Assembly (NCBI GenBank): GCA_940671915.1
Contig: CALNVZ010003434.1
Span: forward strand, 22,584,269-22,648,268
Origin: Paracentrotus lividus
Taxonomy: Eukaryota; Echinodermata; Echinoidea; Camarodonta; Echinidae
Length of the DNA stretch: 64,000 bases
Reading direction: 5' to 3'
Shown here in pieces: positions 1 to 12,665 of the stretch; the stretch's first letter is position 1, and every line of letters starts with the position of its first letter. A program made the translations under genes and the position numbers. The notes beneath the pieces were generated by a model, which was not told the DNA's origin, searched no databases, and saw only the letters and a list, made by a program, of their open reading frames with translations.

Positions 1-340
1 CTTTTAAGCAGGACCATTCTTGCTCTGCTGAAAAAGTTTGAATGGAGACATTGTATGTTTGCTGAAAAGAGGCTATTGTTAAAAAGAGAAAGAAAGAAAT
101 TATTTTCCTTCAAAACTGATGACGGAATAGATGGTCATGCATTGTAATCTATTTATAAGGAGAGATTAGGCAAGACCATTTTTTGCTTCTGCCTGAAAAG
201 TTATGAATGATACATTGTATGTTTTGCCTGAAAAGATGGCTATTTGTTAAAAAAGAAAAGAAAGAAAGAATTATTTTCCTTCACTGACCTGATGACGGAT
301 AGAATGTCACAATTGTATACTCATTTAAAGAGATTTAGGC
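1..340. repeat. Two-unit local tandem repeat, ~165 bp
   Basis: Two consecutive blocks (about 9-171 and 172-335) share the same order of words: a GACCATT...TTGC stretch, a purine-rich AAAGAAAGAAA stretch, TTATTTTCCTTCA, then GATGACGGA and GGCAAGA. They differ by many one-base indels. The second block runs directly into the large duplicated segment that starts near 292. No coding content is seen. The indel-rich divergence is like that of the large first copy downstream, so this may also be unpolished read sequence. Confidence 0.6.
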
Positions 341-1228
341 AAGATTTGCTTAAGATATAAAAAAAAAGAAAAATATCTCTGATTATCAGAAGGAAAATTT
401 CGGTATATCGATTTTCTTTGAGCATATTAAATTTTGATTTGTTCATTCGTTCTAAAGAATGTAGCCCTTAAATTCTGAATAAAGGTGATCACTGTAATAC
501 ATGACATGAATAATACCGCGTTTGTGTAGGTTAAGTTTTGTTCATCTCAAATTTATAAAGAATCGACTTTGTATTGTGTTTCATACTTGAAACATTCTAA
601 ACCCTTTCCCTTTTGAAAAAGGGAAAAAAAGAAAACTTATACGAATGTTACGTAGTAGAATAGTAAATTATACGAAATATTAATGAAGTATAAATTATAA
701 TTCTACGAGAATAATGAAGTATAATCGAGAAGGTTCCCTCCCTCTAATTTGAGACCCTCCCCTTTTTATGGGTGCGGTACAGAAGTCATCTCCGTTGATG
801 CGATGCATTAATGGTTGATTGTTCTGTCTGGTTTACTATGTCCTGACGTTTTTATGGTTCCTTTTGTGATTGATCATGATTGATTGTTGTATTACCTGAT
901 TGTACATTATGCTTTCGCTTTTGCTTTTGACTTTTTGGTTTGTTGTGAGCCCGTCTCCTTTGAAAATGCTTTCCTATACATTGGTCTTGGGTCTTATATA
1001 GGGATAACCGGATTGTGTGGAATTTAATTGCTTTTGAATTCCATTGTGTGATGTCACTGCCTATGCAACACCTGGAATGCTAAACCTCCTTCGACTTATA
1101 CTCATTTATTTACTCGTAAATAATAATTAACTTCAATATATTCCGTATAATTACTATTGTATATCATTTCTGGAGCTATTTCAATTCATCATCCAGTAAA
1201 AAAGGTTCAATCCTTCCTTATCGTAATA

Positions 1229-1586
1229 CTCCTGAAAGGTTGTTGGTGCAATCGTTTGCTTGACGGGTCTGGTGTGTCCCCAGAAGGCAAGAGTTTGAAG
1301 GTTATTCTAAACAGAACGAGATGGGGGACTGGTGTGTGACAACCTATGGACCATGCCCAGTGAAGCAAACGTGCTCTGTAAACCAACTGGGAAATATCTG
1401 GAGCGAGATGAGGGTCCGTAATTGCCGGTCACTTTGGAGAAAGGAACTGGGGGATATCTTCCTTGATAGGTACAGATGTGAAACGCGATGAGGCCAATCT
1501 AATTTGACTGCAAGCAAAGTGGCATTGGACACACCTCAATGTACTCATAGTGGAAGATGTAGGAGTGGTCTTGTTCCTCAAGCAGG
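1229..1586 (+). pseudogene. Broken duplicate of SRCR exon 1 (first copy)
   Basis: The sequence parallels the intact SRCR exon at 8617-8946. It keeps the words for CLLDGSGVS-like, GDWCVTT-like and HSEDVG-like stretches, but in shifting frames: at least eight small insertions break the reading frame. The only open piece is a 60-codon fragment ending in a stop just past the WGTVC position. It is probably an assembly duplicate rather than a biological pseudogene, since the noncoding flanks carry the same indel density. Confidence 0.75.
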
Positions 1587-3117
1587 TTTCGTCTCCACAT
1601 TGGGCTCTCAGCCACTGGTAATATACTGGCCAGTATCGTGAACTTTAACGATACCATTTATTGAACAATCCCGCATGTCTTCACCCTACCCCAGAAGCAT
1701 ATTAGAAAGTGCCTACACAATTTCTATTAATAATTAATTGATCTTTCTCTCTACATGCCAACGGCTACTTTTTATCTAAAATTCTCACCACTGTACAGGT
1801 CTTGTTTGCGTTGTTAACAGCAATGATGTCCTTTACCATAACTATTTATATTAAAAGATCCGCCCAACACGACTCTAACACCTCCTAAGCTTTGTGTGTT
1901 TTTAAATTATCGTCATCCTTGATTTCAGTCATAGGGATTTCTAAGTGCCATGATATGGCTTGAATTACACAGAAACCAAAAGTTAAGGGAAAAGTACTCA
2001 GTATTTTAGTATCGGTAGGAAGGAGTTTGTGTACCTAAACAAATATCTTTTGTGTTCAGGCTATTAAGAGAGAGAGGAGAGAGAGAGAGAGAGAGGAGAG
2101 AGCGAGAAAAAAAAGAATCCCACAACAATGCCCGTATTAATGGTGGCCCGTTATAAGTATCAAGTACAAACATAATCTCCTGTTTGTGGACATGTTTTAT
2201 TTTTTTTTGTTCTTTGTGTTTGATTTTCACTTTGGGTACGGGTTCTTCCACGAGGCCAGGTCCACTAGCAAGAGCGTCCACTAGCCGAGGGCCCCACTGA
2301 GAACAGGATCCACAAGGCCAAGATTTTTCCCACGAGGCCCGAGGGCCTACGAAGCCTGAGGGTTCACGAGGCCGAGGTCCACGAGGTTCGAGGGTTCACG
2401 AGGCCGATTTTGTTGTCATATCGTATTTTCTTTTCATTGGGATGTTTGTTTGCGTCAATTTGAAAATTATCCGCTAGCATATTCTCCAATAAGACCAAAG
2501 TGCAGATCGTTATAATTTGGGGATACATCAACGGGCTTTAATTTCGCTGAAATGTTCGTAATCGGGACAATGAGTATCAATTCTTGCTAGTTAACCCTCT
2601 TACAAATTGTAGCGGTCGTTGAATTCTTTAAAACTTTTACTTAAACATTGTCCTTTTAATAATTTTATTTTTATCGGTAATGTTTTTTATTCCTCTTTGG
2701 AAAAGGGCATTGACAGTAAATTGGATATACAATACGAGAAAAATCGGCCTCGGTGGACATTCGGCCTCGGTGGGCCCCTCGTTCCGTCGGTGGATATCGT
2801 CTCGTGGACCCTAGGCCTCTGGGAAAATCCTCTGCCTCGTAACCCTCCCCCTTTGTAACTTCACCGTTAGGATCGAAGGCTTGCAAGCTTCGGCTGGACC
2901 AGAGCCAATGGTAGCGCCATTTAAAAACGGAGTTTTGAGGTCAAATTTTGTAACTGCAAAGTATCTTAACTAGAAACCGAAATACGAAATTTTGTACATA
3001 CTAAGTTTGATTTTGTAAATCTTAACTATATGAATACGGGGCTTACTTGTCAGAAATTCGTGAATCGATATATAATAGTTTTTTGTAATAACACCCTCAT
3101 TGTGTCTAATCCGATCC

Positions 3118-3440
3118 AGTCTTTAGACTCGAGGAAGGTATTATATTAACATGGAAAGACTTGAATTTAAATGACAACCCTGCGGGGTGGGGTACGTAAT
3201 TATTATGATTGCGGAACGAAAGGGTTGGATACACCCGATAAATAGGGTTCATGTACCAGCTCGGATTTGAAAATTAGGTGGTCCCTATTCCGTGCTTCAA
3301 CGGGGACTAGACCAATAGTGCTTTGGCGAACTCAATGCAAATGGTCATGAAGAAAGAATAACGAGTGTAAACACAGATTCAGAGTGGACCCCTGAAAGAT
3401 ACGCAATGCCCAGCAATTGGGATAACAGATGCGTTCTTGT
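3118..3440 (+). pseudogene. Broken duplicate of SRCR exon 2 (first copy)
   Basis: This matches the intact exon at 10424-10732 (GGTACGT..., GGGTTGGATACACCC, CAGATTCAGAGTGGACCCCTGA and the donor-side TGAGTATGCC) but carries many frame-breaking indels. One of them adds a T inside the donor GTGAGT. As for the SRCR 1 duplicate, the error pattern points to an unpolished assembly copy. Confidence 0.75.
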
Positions 3441-6269
3441 TGAGTATGCCTTGTTTAAAGGGAGCAGAGAACATACTTTCATGATATACTCCACAAAGTA
3501 TGAATAACTTTTGTGGAGCTGATTCATTTGAATTGTTGGTTTGTCAATGTTTGTATGCGATTCGGAAGACGCACGTGTGGATAATCCCGTACTGACCATA
3601 AATATTTAAGGCTTGATATCCTCATTACTATGATTACTTGTAATGTTTTTTCCGGCCTCAGAATATCATAATTGAACATCTAATTTGCTGATTTCCCCTT
3701 AATATTTTTTGGTTAGAACTTAAATAAAACATACGCTGGAATGATCCTTGTGTAAAACGCCTCGAGTTATTGAAACAATCTGGAATAATCATAAACACAA
3801 CTCGAAAGAAGTTCCCCCCCTAAAGAACCCATCAAAATCTTTCAATGAACAAATTCATTCAAGTTGAAACCACACATAGTATATAGTAGTAATTAAGGAA
3901 GCGGTTTCTCGAAAATTAAGCGCATCGTGTCTTAACGGCTGAATGAAGCACAACATTAACAAAAAAAATGACGTTTTTTTTCCGGTCTGAAACTGGATAA
4001 CAACCGTATGTGGGCGGAATAAAGACCGAAATTTGACGTAACGAGAAACTATTTAATGAAACTGCCTAGTATCGTATTCCAAAAATTATTTCCTCAAAGT
4101 TATAAGTTCAACCCGATCAAGCCCGTTCAGCATTTTTTTAAAATAACGGGCAAGACTTATAGACGTTATAGAAGACCTCAAAGTGTGACGGCCCCCTTAA
4201 CACCCTAGCTATATTCTATGCTCCGGTTTTCAAACTGAATAATTGTTACACTGGGGTTCTTTATACCCCCGTCACAACTGAAGCTCCGTTCCTACTACGT
4301 CCTTGCAAATTTTTGCCGAAAGGGCATAGTCTGTGTGTAAACTGGTGGACACGTAGTAAATACTTCTTACGATCTGTTTTTACGAACTCAAGGACCTACT
4401 CGGTCGGATTTCAAAAAGTGTTCAAAATCGGGCCACCATCTCGTCCCTAAAATTTAACGGGTGGCAAACGGTACCTGAAACGAGATGGACGTACCAAACG
4501 AAATTGCCGTACTTAATCGTTCTAAAAGATGTGCTAGGACGTCCATACAAAACGAGCATTGTTATATTAATATCAGTCTAAAATTAAACGTAGTGACAAA
4601 CGTTCCTTAAACGGATAGGACTTACTCTGAAACGAGAAGGACGTACTACGAACATACGTTTCAATTTTTAAACAGAACGGCAATGTAATAAATTCCGTTA
4701 CAACGAGCCTAGTTCCTAACTGCGTTCTGGTAGTTCTTGTGAACGGGCTCAATCTGTTTTACACACGGACGAACGTAGTGCAGACCTTTTTAGAATCTAG
4801 TACCGTTTACAATCTGTTTTACGAACTGGCGAACGGGCCGAACGGGAGAAACGAAAGGCAATTCCGATTTTTAACATGTTCAAAAAATCGTAGTGGCTTC
4901 AAAGTTCTAAAATTTAAAACGTAGTGACAACGTGTCCTTAAACGGGTAGGAACCTTACCGAACGAAAGGACGTACTACGAACGTGGTAAACCTACTTTAT
5001 CATGCCGCGCATATGGCACTTTTAGTGACCGTTGGGACCGTGCTACGGAAACGGTATAGAGTGAACGAGCAGTTACTCGTTCTGTAACTGGTGGTAACAA
5101 CGTATTGCGGACGCGATAAAAGACGGAATTGACGTAAACGAGAACTATTTAATGAAACTGCCTAGCATCGTATCAAGAAATTATTTCAAAAGTTATAAGT
5201 CCACCCGACAAAGCCCGTTCAGCATTTTTTTTTTTAAAAACGGGAAAACGGCAAAGAACGTTATAGGAACGCCCTCAGTGTGACGGCCCCCTTAGGGGGA
5301 AACTTACTTTTAATGTTGTGTTTAGATCAGCCGTAAGCCTCGCTTGCTTTGCCATTATCTATTGACGACAAGCGAACATATCGCAAACAATGTTATGAAA
5401 CCATGGACCACAAATCAGACGATTTATTGAAACGTGAAGAAGTCGTTCAGATTAAATTTTAACGGATGAAGATAGTCCAAAATCTCTTTGTTTAAAAACA
5501 AAAAAAACAAAAAACAAACAAAAAGGAAACGGGAGAAAAAATGAAAAAGTCCCGATAGAAAAGAAGACAATAGTTTTGGGGTTATTTTCAAACGTTAGTG
5601 CACGAAAAATTGACTGGATAGAAAGGGGCCTCGCAATCTTCGCACTTGTAGGCTATGAATGGATCATGTTTACCATATTATTATCATTATTATTAATTAT
5701 TATTATTATTATTAATTATTATTATTATTAACATTATCAATTATTATCGGCTTTCAGGACATGGTTTCTGGACCATTTATTTGGTTAGGTTGGAATTTGG
5801 TGCCCAAGTAAGGGTACCATAGTATCTGGTATATGTGCATGAATAGTGGTACCTCTCTGATATTTGTTGTCCTATTCAATTATCCCGTCTCTGTGGAAAA
5901 TAGTCCCCTCATGTTCGTAGTGACACGGCATCCAAAACGTAAGTGGACACGACAGTGCAAATATGCAACAATTCAATGTAAATAAGCCTGATCCCAAATT
6001 ACATGTGTGTATAGGGCTATGCCATCTTAGAGCAGTGCCAGAGTAGTAAATTAAGGCAAAACAAATCTCAAATGGCTTTGTTTTGGAAACACAATAAATT
6101 GAGGAAGGTTGTTTTATACAACTTATTGAATACCCTTCTGTGAAATAACAACACCGAATCCCGATAACATGTTACTAATTTTTTCAATCGATAAATATCA
6201 AAATCTATATTTTAGAATTAGTTTAGGCCCTCCAACAATGGTAAAATCCAAACATTCTATTTAAGGAAT

Positions 6270-6662
6270 TGACACAAGCATTATAATCATAAATATTATC
6301 GACACATTTTGTGAGAACATTAGCACTATCGTCGTGTCAAGGACGAGTGAGCACACTTTTAAAAGTGAATTTTGTGTACCTTTATAATGACAATTTTGCT
6401 CTAATGCTCCAAATTTTTTTATTTGTCCGATAACAAAGATGGCCGGATATTTGGGTTTTTGCCCCTTTTCCTCGTGGGCCCGGCAGCCGCTGAGCAGCGC
6501 CAGAAGGATGTGCCTTCTTATCCCCCTCTTTGTTGAACGCAAACAGGGAAAGCACAACTACCATTTTTTAACGTCTTTTGGTATGAACGCCGGTTCGAGA
6601 TGCGAACCTCACCCCAGGATTTATGAGGCGGACGCTCTGATCCACTGAGCCAAGACATCGTT
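6270..6662 (-). mobile_element. tRNA-headed SINE-like repeat (first-copy duplicate)
   Basis: This is the indel-bearing duplicate of the element at 13250-13560. On the minus strand a tRNA-like head with A-box and B-box words is followed by a shared body with GGGCCCACGAG and the ATTTATGA-type 3' region. It is described fully under the second copy. Confidence 0.5.
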
Positions 6663-8616
6663 TCCTCTTTACGCGTGTATTATTAAATTCATTACGGAAT
6701 GGTTTTTTTAGGTCGATGAGTGGTATAAACCGGCAAAACGGAATATTAACCCAACATCTTGTTGCTAAAATGTTCCAGCAGTTGAATTTTGGGTTTCATT
6801 TGCCTCGAAGATTGTACACAATGTCAATGGAGAGGAAAAATCAAAATTTTAACAAAATGGTAATCGGCCTTAATGTCATTGAGAATTTTTGTTATTCAAA
6901 CTGAGAGGTTTTTTTTTTCCCAAAACTGGCACACACCTTCAGGTGTCACTAACTAACAGAAACAAACGCCTAAATTGATAATCTGATAAGGCACGGAGGT
7001 GGGCAAGGCTCTGAAGTTCTTCTATTCTGCATATTTTTCATAATAAAAGATAAAAAACTGGATTTTTTCATGAAACTCAAATCAAAAATTGAAACTACCA
7101 AAAAGTCCTGTGAACAATCATCCAAAGTAAGCAATTGAATTTAGTCCACAAACGAAACAAAAACGGTTTTTCACATATCACATGTCACTGAAGCGTGAAT
7201 TTTTAAATAATGCCAATAGCCATCATTTGGAGAAAAAACAATTTGACACAATTAACAAAAATATAATTGATAAAATGATTTAATGCACAAATGGAACAAT
7301 AATTACCTAAGGAATTTTAAAAAATATAATTTTTTTGTTGTTTGTAATTAAGTGTTCCTTCACCATAATTTGATAGATAATTGCTTAAAAAGACTCTTCC
7401 AGTTAGCATATTCCGTCATAATTCAATCATTTTAAAAGTAAAAATGTGTAAAAATGCAGTTTTTGCAAAGATTTTTACCTTCATGTTCATCCAACCGTGA
7501 AATTAATCAAAAGTCGTTTGATGTGTTAGAAAATTAAGTACAACAACCTTTCTGAGACATATTTCTTAATTGAAAAGTTGGAATATTTGTTGCCAATATT
7601 ATCGATCAACGTTATGATACTAAAACTGTGACTTCGAAAGTGAACATTTTTTGCCTTTTGACTGTGCTCAGTGACTTAAATAATTGATTGATGACGGATA
7701 GAATGGTCATCATTGTATACTCTATTTAAAGGAGATTTAGGCAAGATTTGCTTAAGAATATTAAAAAAAAAAAAAAAAATTATCCTGATATCAGAAGGAA
7801 ATTTCGGTATACGATTTTCTTTGAGCATATTAAATTTTGATTTGTTCATTCGTTTCTCAAAAGAATGTAAGCCTTTTAAAAGTCTGAATAAAGGTGATCA
7901 CTGTAATACATGACATGAATATACCGCGTTTGTGTAGTAAGTTATTGTTCATCTCAAATTCTATAAAGATCGACTTCTGTATTGTGTTTCATACTTGAAA
8001 CATTCTAAACCCTTTCCCTTTTGAACATGCACCGGAAAAAGAACTTATACGAATGTTACGTAGTAGAATTAGTAAATTATACGAATATTATGAAGTATAA
8101 ATTATAATTCTACGAGTAATAATGAAGTATAATCGAAGAGGTTCCCTCCCTCTAATTTGAGACCCTCCCCTTTTTATGGGTGCGTACAGAAGTCAATCTC
8201 CGTTGATGCGATGCATAGGTTGATTGTTCTGTCTGGTTTACTATGTCTGACGTTTTTATGGTTCCTTTTGTGATTGATCATGATTGATTGTTTGTATTTA
8301 CCTGATTGGTCATTATGCTTTCGCTTTTGCTTTTGACCTTTTGGTTTGTTGTGAGCCGTCTTTGAAAATGGTTTCTATACATTGGTCTGGGTCTTATATA
8401 GGGATACCGGACTGTGTGGAATTTAATTGCTTGAATTCCATTGTGTGATGTCACTGCCTATCACCTGGAAATGCTAACCTCTTCGACTTATACTTCATTA
8501 TTTACTCGTAGAATAATAATTAACTTCATAATATTCGTATAATTACTATTGTATATCATTCTGAGCTATTTTCATTCACATGCATATAAAGGTTTCATCC
8601 TTCCTTATCGTAATAG

Positions 8617-8946
8617 CTCCTGAAGTTGTTGGTGCACGTTTGCTTGACGGGTCTGGTGTGTCAGAAGGCAGAGTTGAGGTATTCTACAACGGAGAATGGG
8701 GGACTGTGTGTGACAACCTATGGACCATCCAGGAAGCAAACGTGCTCTGTAAACAACTGGGATATACTGGAGCAGATGAGGTCGTAATTGCCGGTCACTT
8801 TGGAGAAGGAACTGGGGATATCTTCCTTGATATGGTACAATGTGAAACCGGCGATGAGGCCAATCTATTTGACTGCAAGCATAGTGGCATTGGACACACC
8901 TCATGTACTCATAGTGAAGATGTAGGAGTGGTCTGTTCCTCAGCAG
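8617..8946 (+). CDS. SRCR domain 1 exon
   Basis: The acceptor TTATCGTAATAG precedes 8617 and the phase-1 donor GTTCGT starts at 8947, giving 110 residues. The domain begins LLDGSGVSEGRVEVFYNGEW and ends DVGVVC, with six cysteines. The donor is weak. If it is not used, the frame runs 16 codons further to a TGA at 8994-8996 with a mildly hydrophobic end (LALSTVILPVS), which would give a short isoform. Confidence 0.8.
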
Positions 8947-9407
8947 GTTCGTCTCCACATTTGGCTCTCAGCACTGTAATACTGCCAGTATCGTGAACTT
9001 TACGATACCATTTATTGAACAATCCGCATGTCTTCACCCTACCCCAGAAGCATATTAGAAAGTGCCACCACAATTTCTATTTATAATTAATTGATCTTTC
9101 TCTCTACATGACCAACGGCTACTTTTTATCTAATTCTCACCACTGTACAGGTCTTTGTATTGCGGTTGTTAACAGCAATGAATGTCTTTACCATACTAAT
9201 TTATATTAAAAGAAATCCGCAACACGACTCTACACCTCTAGCTTTTGGTGTGTTTTATTATCATCCTTGATTTTCAGTCATAGGGATTTCTAAGTGCCAT
9301 GATATGCTTGAATACACAGAACCAAAAGTTAAGGTGAAAAGTTACTCATATTTAGTATCGGTAGGAAGGAGTTTGTGTACCTAAACATATCTTTTGTGTT
9401 CAGGCTA

Positions 9408-9450
<43 letters not shown>

Positions 9451-12400
9451 AAAAAAAGAATCCCACAACAATGCCCCGTATTATGTGGCCCGTATAAAGT
9501 AGTCAAGTACAACATTAATCTCCTGTTGTGGTACACACTTTGTACGGGGTCTTCCCACGAGGCCAAGGGTCCACTAGGCAGAGCGTCCACTAGGCCGAGG
9601 GCCCACGAGACCAAGGATCCACAAGGCCAAGGATTTTTCCCACGAGGCCGAGGGCCTACGAGGCTGAGGGTTCACGAGGCCGAGGTTCCACGAGGTCGAG
9701 GGTTCACGAGGCCGATTTGTTGTCATATCGTATTTTCTTTCATTGGGATGTTTGTTTGCGTCAATTGAAAATTATCCGCTTAGCATATTCTCCAATGAAG
9801 ACCAAAGTGCTATCTTATAATTTGGGGATACATCAACGGGCTTTATTTCGCTGAATGTTTCGTAAATCGGGACAATGAGTATCATCTTGCTAGTAAACCC
9901 TTCTTACAAATGTGTAGCGGTCGTTGAATTCCTTTAAACTTTACTTTTAAACATTGTCCTTTAATATTTTTATTTTTTTATCGGTAATGTTTTTATTTCT
10001 CTTTGGAAAAGGGCATTTGACCAGTAATAATTGGATAATACAATACGAGAAAAATCGGCCTCGTGGACCTTCGGCCTCGTGGGCCCTCGTCCTCGTGGAT
10101 ATTCGGTCTCGTGGACCCTAGGCCTCTTGGGAAAATCCTCTGCCTCGTAGACCCTCCCCCTTTGTACTTCCGTTTTAGGATCGAAGGCTTTGCAAGCTTC
10201 GCTGGACACAGAGCCAATGGAGCGCCATTTAAAAAAACGGAGTTGAGGTGCAAATTTTGTACTGCAAGTATTCTTAACTAGAACCGAAATACGAATTTTG
10301 TACCAGTACTAGAGTTTGATTTTGTAATCTACTATAGAATACGGGGCTTTTACTGTCAGAATTCGTGAATCGATATATATATAGTTTTGTATTAACACCT
10401 CATTGTGTCTATCCGATCAACAGGTTCTTTACGACTCGAGGATGGTACGTTATATTACAATGGAAGACTTGAATTTCTAAATGACACCCTGCGGTGGGGT
10501 ACTGTATGCGACGAGGGTTGGGATACACCCGATAAAAGGGTTGCATGTGACCAGCTCGGATTTGAAAATTATGGTGGTCCCTTTTCCGTCTCAACGGGGA
10601 CCAGACCAATAGTGCTTGGCGGACTCAAATGCAATGGTCATGAAGAAAGATTAGACGAGTGTAACACAGATTCAGAGTGGACCCCTGACAGATGTACGCA
10701 TGCCCAGGATGTTGGGATACAATGCGTTCCTTGTGAGTATGCCTTGTTTTAAAGGGAAGCAGAGAACATACTTTCATGATATACTCCACAAAGTATGAAT
10801 AACTTTGTGGAGGCATGATTCAATGAATTGTTGGTTTGTCATGTTTGTATGCGATTCGGAGACGGCACGTGTGGATAATCCGTACTGACCATAAAATTAG
10901 GCTTGATATCTCATTACTATGATTACTTGTAATGTTTTTTCGGCCTTCAGAAATATCATAATTGACATCTATTTGCTGAATTTTCCCCTTAATATTTTTT
11001 GGTTAGAACTTAAATAAAACAATACGCTGGAAATGATCCCTTGTGTAACGCCTCGAGTTATTGGGAACAATCTGGAATAATCATAAACACAACATCGAAA
11101 GTAAGTTCCCCCCTAAAGAACCCCATCAAATCTTTCAATGTAACAAATCATTCAAGTTGAAACCACACATAGTATATAGCTATGTAATTAGGAAGCGGTT
11201 TCTCGAAAATTAGCGACATCCGTGTCTTAACGGCTGAATGAGCACAACATTAACAAAAAATGACGTTTTTTTTTCCCGGTCTGAACTGGATAACAACGTA
11301 TTGTGGGCGCAATAAAGACGGAATTGACGTAACGAGAACTATTTATGAACTGCCTAGTATCGTATTCAAGAAATTATTTCTCAAAGTTATAAGTTCCAAC
11401 CCGACCAAAGCCCGTTCAGCATTTTTTTTAAATAACGGGCAAGAACGTTATAGAACGTTATAGAACGACCTCAGTGTGACGGCCCCCTTACTACCCTAGC
11501 TATATTCTATGCTCGGTTTCAACTTGAATAATTTGTTACACTGGGTTCTTTATACCCCCGTCACACTGAGCTCGTTCCTACTACGTCCTTGCAAATTTTG
11601 CCGAACGGGCATAGTCTGTGTGTAAACTGAGTGGACGTAGTAAATACTTCTTACGATCTGTTTACGAACTTCATGGACTAGCTCGGTCGGATTTCCAAAA
11701 AAGTGTTCAAAAAAATCGGGCGCCCATCTCGTCCTAAAATTTAACGGGGTGGCAACGTACCTGAAACGAGATGGACGTACTACAAACGAAATTGCCGTAC
11801 TTAAATCGTTCTAAAGATGTGCTAGGACGTCATACAAACGAGCATTGTATATTAATTATTCAAGTTCTAAAATTAAACGTAGTGACAACGTTCCTTAAAC
11901 GGGTAGGACTTACTCTGAACGAGAAGGACGTACTACGAACGTGGTACCTAACTTTTATCATGCTGCGCATAGGCACTTTTAGTGACCGTTTGGACGTGCT
12001 ACGAACGGTATAGAGTGAACGAGCAGTTTACTCGTTCTGAACTGGGTAACAACGTATTGCGGACGCGATAAAGACGGAATTGACGTAACGAGAACTATTT
12101 ATGAACTGCCTAGCATCGTATTCAAGAAATTATTTTTCAAAGTTATAAGTTCCAACCCGACCAAAGCCCGTTCAGCATTTTTTTTTAAAACGGGCAAAAA
12201 CGGGCAAGAACGTTATAGAACGACCTCAGTGTGACGGCCCCCTTAGGGGGAAACTTACTTTTAATGTTGTGTTTAGATCAGCGTAGCTCGCTTGCTTGCC
12301 ATTTCATTGACAGCATAAGCGAACATATCGCAAACAATGTTATGACCATGACCACATCAGACGATTATTGAACCGTGAAGAAGTTCGTTCAGGATTAATT

Positions 12401-12618
12401 TTACGGAATGAAGATTAGTCACAATCTCTTTGTTTAAAAACAAAAAAACAAAAACAAAAACAAAAACAGGGAAACGGGAGAAAAATGAAAAAGTCGAGAA
12501 AGAAAAAGACAATAGTTTTGGTTATTTTCAAACGTTAGTGACACGAAATTTGGACTGATAGAAGGGCGCATATCTTCGCACTTGTAGGCTATGAATGGAT
12601 CATGTTACCATATTATTA

Positions 12619-12665
<47 letters not shown>

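Larger units (their letters stand above)
292..7689 (+). repeat. First (indel-ridden) copy of a ~7 kb direct duplication
   Basis: This segment aligns collinearly with 7690-14580 over its whole length: same SRCR exons, same GA run, same CACGAGGCC array, same TIR element, same SINE. It is about 500 bp longer, mostly because of scattered extra single bases. The junction is sharp: it ends in AATAATTGATTG and then jumps back to ATGACGGATAGAATGG. The second copy continues past the same AATAATTGATTG into unique sequence. Single-base insertions spread evenly over coding and noncoding DNA are typical of raw long-read error rather than evolutionary decay, so an assembly artefact is the preferred reading. 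A real, decaying tandem duplication is the alternative. Confidence 0.85.

Noticed and set aside
9394..9768. 124-codon Arg/Glu-rich frame
   Set aside because: It translates a GA run and the CACGAGGCC array of a repeat.
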